Assembly: GCA_024685285.1 (NCBI GenBank)
Contig: JAIKVZ010000005.1
Coordinates: 1 to 33,525, forward strand
Direction: 5' to 3'
Length of the DNA stretch: 33,525 nt
Origin: Bacteroidales bacterium
Lineage (GTDB): Bacteria > Bacteroidota > Bacteroidia > Bacteroidales > P3
This document shows positions 1 through 9,114 of the stretch, piece by piece. Below the pieces are notes generated by a model. That model worked only from the letters and a program-made list of their open reading frames with translations. It did no database searches and was not told the DNA's origin. Every line of letters starts with the position of its first letter. The first letter of the stretch is position 1. Made by a program: the position numbers and the translations under genes.

Positions 1-1063
<1,063 letters not shown>

Positions 1064-1085
1064 GCCGACAATATCACATAAAATA

Positions 1086-1116
1086 GCAAAGGGTGTCCAA
1101 ACGGGCACCCTTTTGC
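1086..1116 (+). terminator. Rho-independent terminator after groEL
   Basis: A 13-bp stem with one bulged T and a G-U pair (left arm 1086-1098, right arm 1103-1116) encloses an AAAC loop. The stem base is A/T-rich, and on the minus strand the hairpin is followed by TTTGCTATTTTA. It may therefore also stop transcription arriving from the minus-strand gene that ends at 1135. Confidence 0.85.
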
Positions 1117-1134
1117 ATTGTTTATGGGTAAGGC

Positions 1135-1794
1135 TCACAGGTTATACCCCAATCCGACGAAGAGGCCGGAGGAGGTGGTCTTGACGTTCTCGTTGGTGTT
1201 CAAGTCCGTCAGGCCGAGGCGGTAGCCGCCGAAGAGGCGGAAGTCGCTGTACTGGAACTGGAGGCCGAAGGCGGCGGTGATGTCGAGGCGGTTGTTGGAA
1301 CTGTTGTCGCCGTACATGGCATAGTCCGTCTCCGTGGTGCTGGAGCTGCCGAGGATGGTGGTTGTGGAGGTGACGTGCGTGTTGCCATAGACGGCGTAGC
1401 TGAATGTGGGGCCTGCGAAGGCTGTCAGCTTGGCACTGCCGAGGGGCAGGCTGTAGTTGAACAGCACGGGCACGTCGAGCATCAGCTGTGTTGTGGTGCT
1501 TTTGTCGTTGCCACTGACCACGACGAAATTGGCGCTGCCTGTCGAGGTCTTGGTGTAGTAGCGGCCTTGCAGCCCAAAGGCTACACCGAGGTCTCTGCTG
1601 AGGCCATAATTGTAGGTTACTCCGGCGAAAAATCCGTCCATTTCGGAAGTCGAGGTGGATGTTGTGTTGCCAGAGGTGACGGCAGTTGATAGGGTTACGG
1701 GAACGTAACCAGCATTGATGCCCAGCTGGGCGTTTGCCTTGCCTGCGAGTAGTATGGTCGCTGCGCAGGCGACGATTGCGATGGTTTTCTTCAT
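1135..1794 (-). CDS. Outer-membrane beta-barrel protein (copy 1)
   Basis: This is a 219-residue secreted protein of the small PorT/OmpA-like beta-barrel type common in Bacteroidota. Residues 1-22 form a clear signal peptide (MKKT, hydrophobic core, ANA before Q23). The mature part is made of alternating strands rich in Tyr, Gly, Ser and Thr, such as GYVPVTLSTAV, GVTYNYGLS and LFGGYRLGLTDL. It ends in FVGLGYNL, a hydrophobic/aromatic C-terminal strand expected for BAM-inserted barrels. It lies 36 nt downstream of a second barrel gene on the same strand with the same start (MKK signal, then NAGY at the mature N-terminus), so the two look like a tandem duplication in one transcript. The specific role and ligand are unknown. 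Porin, adhesin or structural barrel are all possible. Confidence 0.85.
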   Translation of the reverse strand: MKKTIAIVACAATILLAGKANAQLGINAGYVPVTLSTAVTSGNTTSTSTSEMDGFFAGVTYNYGLSRDLGVAFGLQGRYYTKTSTGSANFVVVSGNDKSTTTQLMLDVPVLFNYSLPLGSAKLTAFAGPTFSYAVYGNTHVTSTTTILGSSSTTETDYAMYGDNSSNNRLDITAAFGLQFQYSDFRLFGGYRLGLTDLNTNENVKTTSSGLFVGLGYNL

Positions 1795-1830
1795 TTTTGA
1801 TGTGTATTTGATATTGTTAGTAAATGATTT

Positions 1831-2475
1831 CTAAAACATGATGCCTGCCCCGAGGAAAAGGCGCAGATAACTTTCATTTACGGCATCTGAGGCACGGCAG
1901 TTCATCAGTGTGCGCTCTACGCCGAGCATAAAGTTAGAGTACCGGTTTCTCACGCCGATGCCGGCCATACCGCTGACGTTGACGCGGCGCAGTTGATCGT
2001 CGGCACCCACTGAGGCTGCGTTGTAGTAGTCGTAGGTATGAGTCTGATGGCCTCCAGTAGGTTTGGCAAATGTACTCGCAGTGTAGCCACTGTTTTGCGC
2101 GGAGATGCCGCAGTTGAGTTCGGGCCCGGCAAAAGCGTAGAGGGAAGCCCCCTCGGCCAAGTCGATGCGGAAAGTCAGGTGCAGCGGTATGTTGGCGGAA
2201 ATCTCTCTGTACTTTGTATAGGTGAAGGTATAGCCGTCGTTGCTGGTGCCGCTGTTTTCGGCGATATTGACATAAGCGCCTGGGGCGATGCCGAACTTGC
2301 CGCCAAGGGCGACATTGTAGGACAGGCCGCCGAAGACGCCGCTCTGCCAGTAGACTCGCTGTCCATTGGCCTTAATCCGTGCGCTGGAGTAACCGGCGTT
2401 GACGCTCATCTGCGCCTGCACCTGCACCGCGCATATCAGGGCCATGTAGGCAATAATGGTGATATTTTTCTTCAT
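1831..2475 (-). CDS. Outer-membrane beta-barrel protein (copy 2)
   Basis: This is a 214-residue paralogue of the neighbouring barrel gene. The signal peptide occupies residues 1-21 (MKKNITIIAY... VQA before Q22), followed by MSVNAGYSSARI, which mirrors the mature start of copy 1. The body has Gly- and aromatic-rich strands (GVFGGLSYNVALGGKFGIAPGAYVNI, shortened here to its style), an LYAFAGPELN segment matching the AFAGPTFSY segment of copy 1, and a final strand LRLFLGAGIMF. It is the first gene of the pair; its likely promoter overlaps the terminator of the upstream tetR-like gene. No functional residues are recognisable. Membership in the outer-membrane barrel class is inferred from the signal peptide, strand pattern and C-terminal strand. 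Confidence 0.83.
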   Translation of the reverse strand: MKKNITIIAYMALICAVQVQAQMSVNAGYSSARIKANGQRVYWQSGVFGGLSYNVALGGKFGIAPGAYVNIAENSGTSNDGYTFTYTKYREISANIPLHLTFRIDLAEGASLYAFAGPELNCGISAQNSGYTASTFAKPTGGHQTHTYDYYNAASVGADDQLRRVNVSGMAGIGVRNRYSNFMLGVERTLMNCRASDAVNESYLRLFLGAGIMF

Positions 2476-2519
2476 AGTATCAATGCGTTATAATTATTTT
2501 CGTTTCAGGATTGCGGATG

Positions 2520-2550
2520 CAAAAATACGCCCTTTGCCACGTCTGGCAAA
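2520..2550 (-). promoter_or_regulatory. Promoter for the barrel pair, inside a terminator
   Basis: On the minus strand TTTG (2550-2547) is followed after exactly 19 nt by TATTTTTG (2527-2520). This matches the Bacteroidota -33/-7 consensus TTTG and TAnnTTTG. The -33 box lies in the stem of the tetR terminator, and the terminator's T-run forms the -7 box. The start codon of the first barrel gene (2475) is about 40 nt beyond the -7 box. Confidence 0.65.
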
Positions 2551-2557
2551 GGGCGTA
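2521..2557 (-). terminator. Rho-independent terminator after tetR-like gene
   Basis: A perfect 14-bp stem (2526-2539 with 2544-2557) has a CGTC loop and is followed on the minus strand by TTTTT (2525-2521). It lies about 30 nt past the stop codon of the TetR-family gene. Confidence 0.85.
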
Positions 2558-2588
2558 AAGGGAAATGCGACCCATTGGGGTCAAAGTA

Positions 2589-3107
2589 TCATAACATGCT
2601 GGCGATGGTGTCTCGCACGATGCGGGCCATTACTTCGGGCGGCTGGTTGAAGTCGCGGACTATCCACTCGCGCAGGATGCCGTAGAGCGAGAAGGCGAAC
2701 ATGGCGGTGTGGTAGGCACGGACGGGGTCGGCGGTGTGGTGGTCGTGCAACGTGGCGGTAAACGAATCGGCCAATTCCTTCATCAGCCCGCGACGTTGGA
2801 GCAAGCGCAGGGTGTCGCGTATCTCATAGTTGTATTGGAAATACGCCTCGGCGTTGTCGATAACCCAGTCTTTGTACCCCTCCAAGCTGTGCCGCTCGCA
2901 GTAGAGCTGCCACAGGCGCACCATGTGGTAGGTGACGGCCTCGCTTTTCGAACGGAAGGCGCGGAACCACGACGCGCGGTGGTAGCCGCTGGTGTCGCAA
3001 ATCTGCTTTACCTGTATCTTGTCGATAGGCCACTGCTCCAGCAGTTTCATGACCGCCGCCGCCATGCAGTCCTTTAGGAACTCCGAGGTAATATCGTTTT
3101 TAGCCAT
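2589..3107 (-). CDS. TetR/AcrR-family transcriptional regulator
   Basis: This is a 172-residue cytosolic DNA-binding regulator. Residues about 5-50 form the N-terminal helix-turn-helix region: a first helix (FLKDCMAAAVMKLLEQWP), then IDKIQVKQICDTSGYHRASWFRAFRSKSEAV, which matches the TetR pattern in which the recognition helix follows a Gly-Tyr-like turn and leads into an aromatic/FxSK segment. The rest is helical, as expected for the ligand-binding and dimer domain, and ends with IVRDTIASML. ATG at 3107 was chosen over an in-frame TTG at 3116. A promoter lies 26 nt upstream and a strong terminator follows. TetR proteins usually repress nearby genes, so the two barrel genes just downstream on the same strand are plausible targets, although no operator palindrome was identified. 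Confidence 0.82.
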   Translation of the reverse strand: MAKNDITSEFLKDCMAAAVMKLLEQWPIDKIQVKQICDTSGYHRASWFRAFRSKSEAVTYHMVRLWQLYCERHSLEGYKDWVIDNAEAYFQYNYEIRDTLRLLQRRGLMKELADSFTATLHDHHTADPVRAYHTAMFAFSLYGILREWIVRDFNQPPEVMARIVRDTIASML

Positions 3108-3132
3108 AATAATCAACGTTCAAATTCGGCTG

Positions 3133-3163
3133 CAAAGATACACAATTTCCGCGATATGACAAG
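3133..3163 (-). promoter_or_regulatory. Promoter of the tetR-like gene
   Basis: On the minus strand CTTG (3163-3160, one mismatch to TTTG) is followed after 19 nt by a perfect TATCTTTG (3140-3133). The expected start of transcription is close to 3126, about 20 nt before the ATG. Confidence 0.7.
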
Positions 3164-3247
3164 GGAAAAAGTTTACTTGCCTTTCTTGCGGGGTTCTTTC
3201 TTGCCGTGGGTCTGCAGGTTTCCGTTTCGGTGCGGCAGAGTCGCTAG

Positions 3248-3500
3248 GTGAGAAATCAGATAGAAGAAGCCCGAAACACCATTCGAACCAATCTCTATCC
3301 CAAGTTGGATTGTTCAATCTCGCTGATAAACAACATAGAACTTTATTTTGAAGATGCACCGATTGAGGTTGAACAACGGCTATTAGGTTTGATATTTCCT
3401 GAAAAAGTGGTGTTTGATGGAAAATCATTTCGAACCACAAAAACCAATGCCATATTTGAACTAATTGATAACGAAACCAAACAGTTACGGACAATAAAAA
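3248..3500 (+). pseudogene. Serine recombinase, C-terminal remnant
   Basis: About 85 codons read as the C-terminal end of a Bacteroidota-type serine site-specific recombinase. The key stretch is LGLIFPEKVVFDGKSFRT followed by TKTNAIFELI, which matches the conserved IFPEKL-FxxxxxRT region before the end of these enzymes; the preceding KLDCSISLINNIELYFEDA fits the usual helix. The catalytic resolvase domain and most of the protein are absent. A TAG codon lies immediately upstream in frame (3245-3247), and there is no proper start. At the downstream end the reading frame runs into a minus-strand terminator and tRNA sequence, so the longer open frame to 3979 is not a real protein. It is best read as a leftover of an integrated mobile element. 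The remnant lies next to a truncated tRNA copy. Confidence 0.7.
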
Positions 3501-3523
3501 AGGACAACCATAATGAGTTGTCC
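3496..3523 (-). terminator. Orphan terminator behind a tRNA fragment
   Basis: A perfect 7-bp stem GGACAAC/GTTGTCC (3523-3517 with 3508-3502) is followed on the minus strand by TTTTTT (3501-3496). No intact gene precedes it, only an 18-nt copy of the initiator tRNA 3' end, so it probably belonged to a lost tRNA gene. Confidence 0.75.
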
Positions 3524-3528
3524 GTCTC

Positions 3529-3546
3529 GGTAGCGGGGAGTGGATT
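3529..3546 (-). pseudogene. Truncated copy of tRNA-fMet 3' end
   Basis: These 18 bases match the 3' end of the intact initiator tRNA (3713-3730) at 16 of 18 positions, including the acceptor strand and the start of the T arm. Similarity stops abruptly after TGGATT. As in a real tRNA locus, a terminator follows within 10 nt. It could be the remains of a duplicated tRNA or an attachment-site copy; the length is too short to exclude coincidence fully. Confidence 0.5.
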
Positions 3547-3581
3547 GACTCGCTACGCTCGCGATCCGTTGGAGGAGGCCT

Positions 3582-3714
3582 TACCTAAATCAGACAGGCA
3601 GTTCGCTGGGCGGACTTTGCTTTTTTCATGTCATCCACCTTTATGCAAACAAGCTTCCCTCGGTGGACGACATAAAAAAACAGGTTGCTCATCGCAACCT
3701 GCCTGTCTGTTAGG

Positions 3715-3716
<2 letters not shown>
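3582..3716. repeat. Inverted repeats bounding a 135-bp segment
   Basis: TACCTAAATCAGACAGGCAG (3582-3601) is repeated in inverse orientation at 3699-3716, identical except for two extra bases. The right copy is the 3' flank of the initiator tRNA. Inside lies another near-perfect 12-bp inverted pair (3628-3639 with 3662-3673, one G-T pair on the minus strand). The nested layout resembles a small non-coding mobile element or a rearranged tRNA flank. Confidence 0.55.
3674..3701 (-). terminator. Rho-independent terminator after tRNA-fMet
   Basis: A perfect 8-bp stem CAGGTTGC/GCAACCTG (3701-3694 with 3688-3681) with a GATGA loop is followed on the minus strand by seven T (3680-3674). It begins 14 nt past the tRNA 3' end. 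Confidence 0.9.
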
Positions 3717-3786
<70 letters not shown>

Positions 3787-3817
3787 CTTTAGGACTTTTC
3801 TCTCTCGAAAAGCGGTG

Positions 3818-3848
3818 CAAAGGTACGAATTTTTTTGCTTTTGGCAAA
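3818..3848 (-). promoter_or_regulatory. Promoter of tRNA-fMet
   Basis: On the minus strand TTTG (3848-3845), a 19-nt spacer and TACCTTTG (3825-3818) match the Bacteroidota consensus exactly. The tRNA starts 32 nt past the -7 box. The promoter sits only 20 nt past the stop codon of the upstream C10 protease gene. Confidence 0.85.
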
Positions 3849-3868
3849 ATTTTATTGCATTTTTTTTG

Positions 3869-5746
3869 TTATTGCTTGATAATGCGGCCTATAGCGTGTC
3901 CGTCGAGAGTGGTTATCTGCACTGTATAGGTGCCGCGAGGCAGGTCGCTGAGCGAAATGTTGCACTCGATGGAACCTGATGTTGCGGTAGGGTTGAGGGT
4001 GCGTATGCAGTGGCCGAGTATGTCGTAGACTTTGACCTGGCATTGGCTGGAGTTCACGCCGCTGCAGTGTAGCGTTGTGCTCTCTGTGGCTGGGTTGGGA
4101 CTCAGTGTGGCGGCAAGTGTTGGGCCTTCAGCGTTGGCTATGCCGCTGCGTATGCCCCACTGGGCGTAGACGTTGCGGTTGCCTCTGGCCGAGATTGTGT
4201 CGCCGGGCTGGTACATGGGACCGGAACCGTCGATGGCGGCATTCCAGCCGATGAACTGCAGGGTGGGGTGGGTGAACTCACATTCTGGCAATACAAAGCC
4301 TATGCTGGGACACGAATACAGGGTGTTCATACTTTCGGTGCCTTCGCTGTTGCGCAGACCGCACGAGCGCACAATGTCTTCGGTGAGGTGTATGAATGTT
4401 AGGGTGGTGCGATAGCGTATGGTGTCGTGGGTCTCGCTTGTGAATGTGAGGCTATCGATTACATATGGCACCGATGGGCACACTGTGTCGACAATGCTAA
4501 TGGTGTCGATGTGCTCTGGTATGGGCTGTATGCCAATTGTTATGCCTTGGCCAATGTTGTAGGATCCAGAGGTGTTGGCACCTATGAGGCTGTCGTTGCT
4601 GCCGGGAGTCAAGTTGCTAAGCATGTAGTAGCCGTCGTAGGCACTGCCCCAGCCCCAGTTGAAGTGGTATTTCCCAGTGCCGTCGGCACCGTCGCACACA
4701 AAGGCGTGGCCTCCGCTGTAGGTGGAATCGTAGCCGGTGTAGAGAACAGGCCGTCCGGCCAGCAACTCGTTGTCGATGAGAGCCTGCCAGTTGTCGTCGT
4801 TGATGAGAATCATGCGCTCGTCAAGGTGGTAGTTAGGTATTGAATCGCGTCGGTAGCTATGCATGGTAGAGTGGTTGTATTTGAAGTATTTCCACAAGGC
4901 GTTCTCGGCACATACTGTAGTGTCGTTGCCATAGGCATGGCAATAGGCTCCGCTGGCATTTGCACTGTAATGCATCTCGACGGCTATGCCGGCATGGTAG
5001 GTGATGAGGGCTACAGCATTGATGGCATTCCATCGCGAGCGCGACGAGAGCGACTCGGGCATGACATCCCAGTTGTAGGTAGCCTCGCTGAAATCGGCTT
5101 CAAGATACGTATTGAGATGAGGCAAGTAGTATCCATGCGAACCGGTGCCGTTGTATGGGTGATTCCAGTATTTCATTATCTGTGTCATGGCGGTGACGGT
5201 GCAGCCAGACACAGAGCGATTGTTGGCTAAAGTGTCGAATGGACAGAAGAAATTGTAGTATGGCGACTGGTTCCATGTGGTGTGAAGCAGAGGCTCGACG
5301 GGGTGGGCGATGGTCGATTTGAGGGCTATGCCTTTGGGCTGCGACACAATATCCCAGGCTGCGGTCACCTCGGCAGATGGCTGCGAGATGAGTTTGCATA
5401 GGTGTGCAATGTGCTTGTCGAGGCCGGCGAGCCACATACCGGTGCCGTATGGCAACTCGCTTGTGGCAGGGGTGTTGGTGGAATATGCCATAACTGGCAC
5501 CACGCGGTCATCGGCGGCTATGACCACAAAGCCGTCGCCCTGCTCAGGTGTAAACAGATATAGGTTGTTGAGTGATAGAAACTCAGATCGGTCTGCCATG
5601 ACGGTGGCAGGCGTGGCACTGTTGGCAGGAAGGCTGTTCCAAAAGCGAAGTGCCACATCGTGGGCACGTTGGCTGTCGACACGGGCTGCCATGAGGCTGG
5701 TGCATGATATGCACGCCAGAGCTATGATTGTTGCTATGCGTTTCAT
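3869..5746 (-). CDS. C10 (streptopain-like) cysteine protease with T9SS tail
   Basis: This is a 625-residue secreted cysteine endopeptidase of the SpeB/streptopain/interpain family. A signal peptide occupies residues 1-20. A Spi-type inhibitory pro-domain follows (about 21-140, with NNLYLFTPEQGDGFVVIAAD and PVMAYS). The catalytic domain has the nucleophile Cys182 in SVSGCTVTAMTQIMKYWNHP, His347 in SGGHAFVCDG, and the FNWGWGSAYDGYY motif at about 362-374. After about 420 comes a linker, a short FxGWN...NVYAQWG repeat like InlB-type modules, and a C-terminal type IX sorting domain (about 545-625: LSPNPA... KVYDILG... LPRGTYTVQI). It should be made as a zymogen, exported by Sec and then moved through the outer membrane by T9SS. 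Its start overlaps the dsbD stop by 4 nt (ATGA), showing translational coupling with the thiol-redox gene. Confidence 0.93.
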   Translation of the reverse strand: MKRIATIIALACISCTSLMAARVDSQRAHDVALRFWNSLPANSATPATVMADRSEFLSLNNLYLFTPEQGDGFVVIAADDRVVPVMAYSTNTPATSELPYGTGMWLAGLDKHIAHLCKLISQPSAEVTAAWDIVSQPKGIALKSTIAHPVEPLLHTTWNQSPYYNFFCPFDTLANNRSVSGCTVTAMTQIMKYWNHPYNGTGSHGYYLPHLNTYLEADFSEATYNWDVMPESLSSRSRWNAINAVALITYHAGIAVEMHYSANASGAYCHAYGNDTTVCAENALWKYFKYNHSTMHSYRRDSIPNYHLDERMILINDDNWQALIDNELLAGRPVLYTGYDSTYSGGHAFVCDGADGTGKYHFNWGWGSAYDGYYMLSNLTPGSNDSLIGANTSGSYNIGQGITIGIQPIPEHIDTISIVDTVCPSVPYVIDSLTFTSETHDTIRYRTTLTFIHLTEDIVRSCGLRNSEGTESMNTLYSCPSIGFVLPECEFTHPTLQFIGWNAAIDGSGPMYQPGDTISARGNRNVYAQWGIRSGIANAEGPTLAATLSPNPATESTTLHCSGVNSSQCQVKVYDILGHCIRTLNPTATSGSIECNISLSDLPRGTYTVQITTLDGHAIGRIIKQ

Positions 5747-7800
5747 TGTTTCTTATAGTTTGATAAACCTTCGTTGAGGTAATTGATGAATTTGCTTATG
5801 TCACGGTCGTATTTGTAGTTCTCGGCGGTGAGCACTTTTCCGTCGGCGTCGACTATCACGTAGTAGGGTTGCGCGTTCATGTTGAAAGCGGTTTTCTGAT
5901 AGTTGAGGTTTTTGCGGCCGAGGGTCTTTAGAACGTGTCCTTTCGCGTCGGTCACCCACTCGCTCTCGGGCAGCTCAATGGTGTTCTCGTCGGCGAATAG
6001 CGAGCACATTATGAATTCTTCGTTGAGCAGACGTTTCACTTCTGGGTCGGTCCATACGTAGTGCTCCATCTCGCGGCAGTTGGCACAAGTCTTGCCGGTG
6101 AAGTCTATGAAGACTGGCTTGCCTTGCTGGCGGGCGTAGGCCTTGGCTTCGTCGAGGTCGAAGAAAGCCTCGAAGCCGAGCGGCATATGCATCTTGTCGG
6201 CATACTTGCGGTCGGCTGGCAGACTGCCGATTTGAACCGTGCTGGCGCTGACGGCAGGTGTGCTTTCGGACACAATTCTTTCAATGTCAAATTCTTGACT
6301 TGATTGTGGTGGCAGGAATCCACTGAGGCCTTTGAGCGGTGCGCCCCACAGGCCAGGAATCATCCACACAACGAAAGCCAAGTCGGCAATAGCAATAAAG
6401 AGACGCAGAGTGCTGATTTCTTTCACCTCGTCGTCGCCTTTGAAGCGCAGTTTGCCGAGCAGATAGAAGCCCAGCATACCAAAGATGACAATCCACAAAG
6501 CCAGGTAGATGTCACGTGGCAGCAGACCCCAGTTGCAGTAGAGGTCGGCCATTTGCAGAAACTTGAGGCCGAAAGCCAACTCAAGGAATGCGAAAGAAAC
6601 CTTGACGGTGTTGAGCCACGAGCCGCTTTTCATGTTTTTCAAGGCCTGCGGGAACATGGCCAGCAGTGTGAACGGAGCAGCGAAACCTATGCCGAAGCCC
6701 AGCATGGTGATTAATGACACCCAGCGGTCGGTACTCGAGGTGGTGAGGCCAACCAACGCGGCTCCAAGAATTGGACCGGTGCAGCTAAACGAGACCAGCA
6801 CGGTGGTCAGGGCGATGAAGAAAGGTGCAAGCAGACCGCCCTTGTCGGCCTGCTCGTCGCTGGCGTTGACCCATTTCTCAGGCATCTTGATTTCAAAGAG
6901 ACCAAAGAAACTCAGCGCAAAGACGAAGAAGATGACGAAGAAAATGAGGTTGGGCAGCCAGTGGGTGCCGATGAAATAAAGAGCTTCGGGACCGAATATG
7001 AGTGCCAACACGGCTCCCAGCACGGCGAATATGAACACGATGGACAAACCGAAAAACCATGCTTGGCGGCGATTCTTACGCTTGTCGTCGCTGTTGTGCA
7101 TGAAGAAGTTGACAGTCATCGGAATCATTGGGAAGACACAGGGAGTGAACATGGTGAGTATGCCGCCGCCGAGCGCTATGAGGAATATGACGAGCAGGTT
7201 TTGATTCTTCTTGGCGGGTTTATCGGCCACGGGTTCGGGCTCGGCTGTTTCGGCTTCAACAACAGCGTTGTCTGTGGCTTCTTCGGGTTGGGTAGGGGTT
7301 AGGGTCGGGTCAAGTTCGGATAGGTCCGACCCAACAGGCTGGTTTTCACGACCTTTGACGTTGAACGAAAAATCGTGGTCCTCGGGGGCTATGCAACTGC
7401 CGTTGTTGCACAGCTGGTAGTTGAGCGTCCCTTGTACGGTGAAGTCGCTGGTTGACAGTCGTTTGATACGCTGTTTGAACGTTGTTTTGCCACTGAATGA
7501 ACGCACTGTGCACTCAAAGATGTCGTCGAATTCCTCGTGTGGTTTGGGTTCTGACACCGAACCTATGGTCTTGTAGCTGGCCGATGGCTCGAAGCTGAAC
7601 GAGATGGGCAGAGGACCGGCAGGATCGGTGTGTTGCGAGTATAGGTGCCAGCCGGCATCGAGTGTAGCCTCGAACTGTAGTTCGGCAACCGAGTCATTGA
7701 CGACCACGGTGCGGTATTTCCACTTCACGGGGTCTTGTATCTGTGCCGCAGCTATCACGGTTGCGGCAACGCAGAGTAGGGTGATTATTGTTTTTCTCAT
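5743..7800 (-). CDS. dsbD: Thiol:disulfide interchange protein DsbD
   Basis: DsbD carries electrons from cytosolic thioredoxin across the inner membrane to periplasmic disulfide reductases. All three redox pairs are visible in 685 residues. The N-terminal alpha domain after a signal peptide (1-20) has Cys131 and Cys136 (CNNGSC). The membrane domain (about 200-500, some eight helices) has Cys221 in FTPCVFPMIP and Cys340 in SFSCTGPILG. The C-terminal thioredoxin-like gamma domain has Cys572 and Cys575 (CANC), a later cis-proline-like QPYYVIVD segment, and ends at 685. The linker between the alpha and membrane domains (about 159-199) is Pro/Glu/Thr-rich, and its DNA contains an 11-bp repeat array (see repeats). 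It is coupled by a 4-nt overlap to the C10 protease and lies 14 nt after the propeller gene. Confidence 0.96.
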   Translation of the reverse strand: MRKTIITLLCVAATVIAAAQIQDPVKWKYRTVVVNDSVAELQFEATLDAGWHLYSQHTDPAGPLPISFSFEPSASYKTIGSVSEPKPHEEFDDIFECTVRSFSGKTTFKQRIKRLSTSDFTVQGTLNYQLCNNGSCIAPEDHDFSFNVKGRENQPVGSDLSELDPTLTPTQPEEATDNAVVEAETAEPEPVADKPAKKNQNLLVIFLIALGGGILTMFTPCVFPMIPMTVNFFMHNSDDKRKNRRQAWFFGLSIVFIFAVLGAVLALIFGPEALYFIGTHWLPNLIFFVIFFVFALSFFGLFEIKMPEKWVNASDEQADKGGLLAPFFIALTTVLVSFSCTGPILGAALVGLTTSSTDRWVSLITMLGFGIGFAAPFTLLAMFPQALKNMKSGSWLNTVKVSFAFLELAFGLKFLQMADLYCNWGLLPRDIYLALWIVIFGMLGFYLLGKLRFKGDDEVKEISTLRLFIAIADLAFVVWMIPGLWGAPLKGLSGFLPPQSSQEFDIERIVSESTPAVSASTVQIGSLPADRKYADKMHMPLGFEAFFDLDEAKAYARQQGKPVFIDFTGKTCANCREMEHYVWTDPEVKRLLNEEFIMCSLFADENTIELPESEWVTDAKGHVLKTLGRKNLNYQKTAFNMNAQPYYVIVDADGKVLTAENYKYDRDISKFINYLNEGLSNYKKQ
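7285..7327 (+). repeat. 11-bp repeat array inside dsbD linker
   Basis: On the plus strand three 11-bp units (7285-7295 GGGTTGGGTAG, 7296-7306 GGGTTAGGGTC, 7307-7317 GGGTCAAGTTC) and a 10-bp unit follow in tandem, close to the consensus GGGTTRAGGTC of the intergenic arrays. They encode DsbD residues 159-172, a low-complexity linker. The match is weaker than in the intergenic copies. Confidence 0.5.
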
Positions 7801-7814
7801 ATTGGCAATGCTGT

Positions 7815-9104
7815 TTATTTCAGGTTGAATTTGAGTTTCTTTATGCCTTTGTTGCTGCGTACTACCAACATATAGGTTCCGCGCGGCATTTTGGTTATGT
7901 TGATTTTGGCTCCGTTTTTGTAGTGAGCCAGTGTGCGTACTGATCTGTCCGTGGTATCTAAGAATTCCACTTCGGCCTCGGCTGTCTCGAGAGTGAGGGT
8001 GATATAGCCCTGGTCAAGGAACGGGTTTACGCGCACTTTTGTTTCCGTTGCCGGAGTTTCTTGCTTGGCAGGTGAGGCAGTGGTGGTCTCTGCAACAGGT
8101 TGAGGGGCGACTTGTGCGATGTGCTTCTCGGGCAGGCGGTAGCCGCTCAAGCAGGCCAGTCCGGCGGCATCGTTGCCAAACCAGTGGTTGCCAAGGCGGT
8201 CGTTAGCGACCTTATATATATTGCCGGCAGGTATTTGTGAGTTGCGCTGGGTGAATGTGTCCCAACGGTCAACGCAATCGAACACGGCGGCCCCGTCGGC
8301 AGTGGCTATCCACAGCAAGCCGTCAGAGTCGAATGCCAGGTCGTTTATCTGGTTTGATGGCAGTGGGCTGTTCTCTATGTTCCACACTTTCCATTCCTCG
8401 CCGTCGAAGCGGGCCAAGCCGTTGAGTGTGCCAAACCATTTGACGTTGTTGCGGTCGATGGCCACAGATGGCACAATGTTGTCAGGCAGACCGGAGTTGT
8501 GCACGTCGTAAGTTATCCAGCGGCGGCCGTTGAAGACGCAGATACCGGCGTTGGTGGTAATCCATTTGCGGTCGGCGCGGTCCACGGCCAAATCGAGCAC
8601 AAAGTCGCTGGGTAGGCCAGAGTCGTCCGGGGTGTATTTAATCCATTCGTTGCCATCGAAACTTACCACTCCGCCCAAGGTTACGCCAATCCAGTAAATG
8701 CCGTTTTTGTCTTCGACAATCTCTTTAATGAACTTAAGCCCGAGCCGGTGGGTCTCTTTTATATGCTCAACCCAGTAAGTGCCGTCGAACTCTATCACGC
8801 CATAGTCGTCGGTGCCAATCCAGAGCATACCTTTGCTGTCGACCATAAGGCAGTTCACAGATTGATCTTTGAGCTTGGCGTTGAAGTCGGCAAAATCAGT
8901 CCAACTGCGGTTGTTGAAGCGGTTGAGACCGGTGTAAGTGCCTACCCACAAATTGTTTTTCTTGTCGGTGGTTATTGCCAGCACGTTGTTGCCGCCAATC
9001 TCTGAGTTACGGGTTGTGAAAATCTGCCACGTTCCGTTCTGTGCTATGGTGAGGAACGGTGTGGCCAGCATGATGGCTGCTATGATATGCTTGAGGTGTT
9101 TCAT
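7815..9104 (-). CDS. Secreted seven-bladed propeller protein
   Basis: This 429-residue exported protein has a signal peptide (1-21, TIA before Q22) and seven repeats built around W-[IVF]-[GT]-T-x(3-5)-G (tryptophans at 53, 95, 138, 181, 223, 265 and 308, spaced 42-43 residues). This matches the two-component-regulator propeller (Reg_prop) repeats of Bacteroidota hybrid sensors, here forming one complete propeller without membrane or kinase parts. A Pro/Thr-rich linker (about 325-355) joins a C-terminal strand domain ending MPRGTYMLVVRSNKGIKKLKF, which looks like a T9SS type A sorting domain although the usual YPNP-like entry motif is absent. It lies 10 nt after the amidotransferase-fold gene and 14 nt before dsbD, within one operon. 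A carbohydrate or other ligand-binding or scaffold role is possible but not shown. Confidence 0.88.
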   Translation of the reverse strand: MKHLKHIIAAIMLATPFLTIAQNGTWQIFTTRNSEIGGNNVLAITTDKKNNLWVGTYTGLNRFNNRSWTDFADFNAKLKDQSVNCLMVDSKGMLWIGTDDYGVIEFDGTYWVEHIKETHRLGLKFIKEIVEDKNGIYWIGVTLGGVVSFDGNEWIKYTPDDSGLPSDFVLDLAVDRADRKWITTNAGICVFNGRRWITYDVHNSGLPDNIVPSVAIDRNNVKWFGTLNGLARFDGEEWKVWNIENSPLPSNQINDLAFDSDGLLWIATADGAAVFDCVDRWDTFTQRNSQIPAGNIYKVANDRLGNHWFGNDAAGLACLSGYRLPEKHIAQVAPQPVAETTTASPAKQETPATETKVRVNPFLDQGYITLTLETAEAEVEFLDTTDRSVRTLAHYKNGAKINITKMPRGTYMLVVRSNKGIKKLKFNLK

Positions 9105-9114
9105 TGGTCAGTTG

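Noticed and set aside
3178..3300. A possible end of a lost minus-strand gene, ending in a basic GKKEPRKKGK-like tail
   Set aside because: The reading continues only as noise upstream and no family was recognised.
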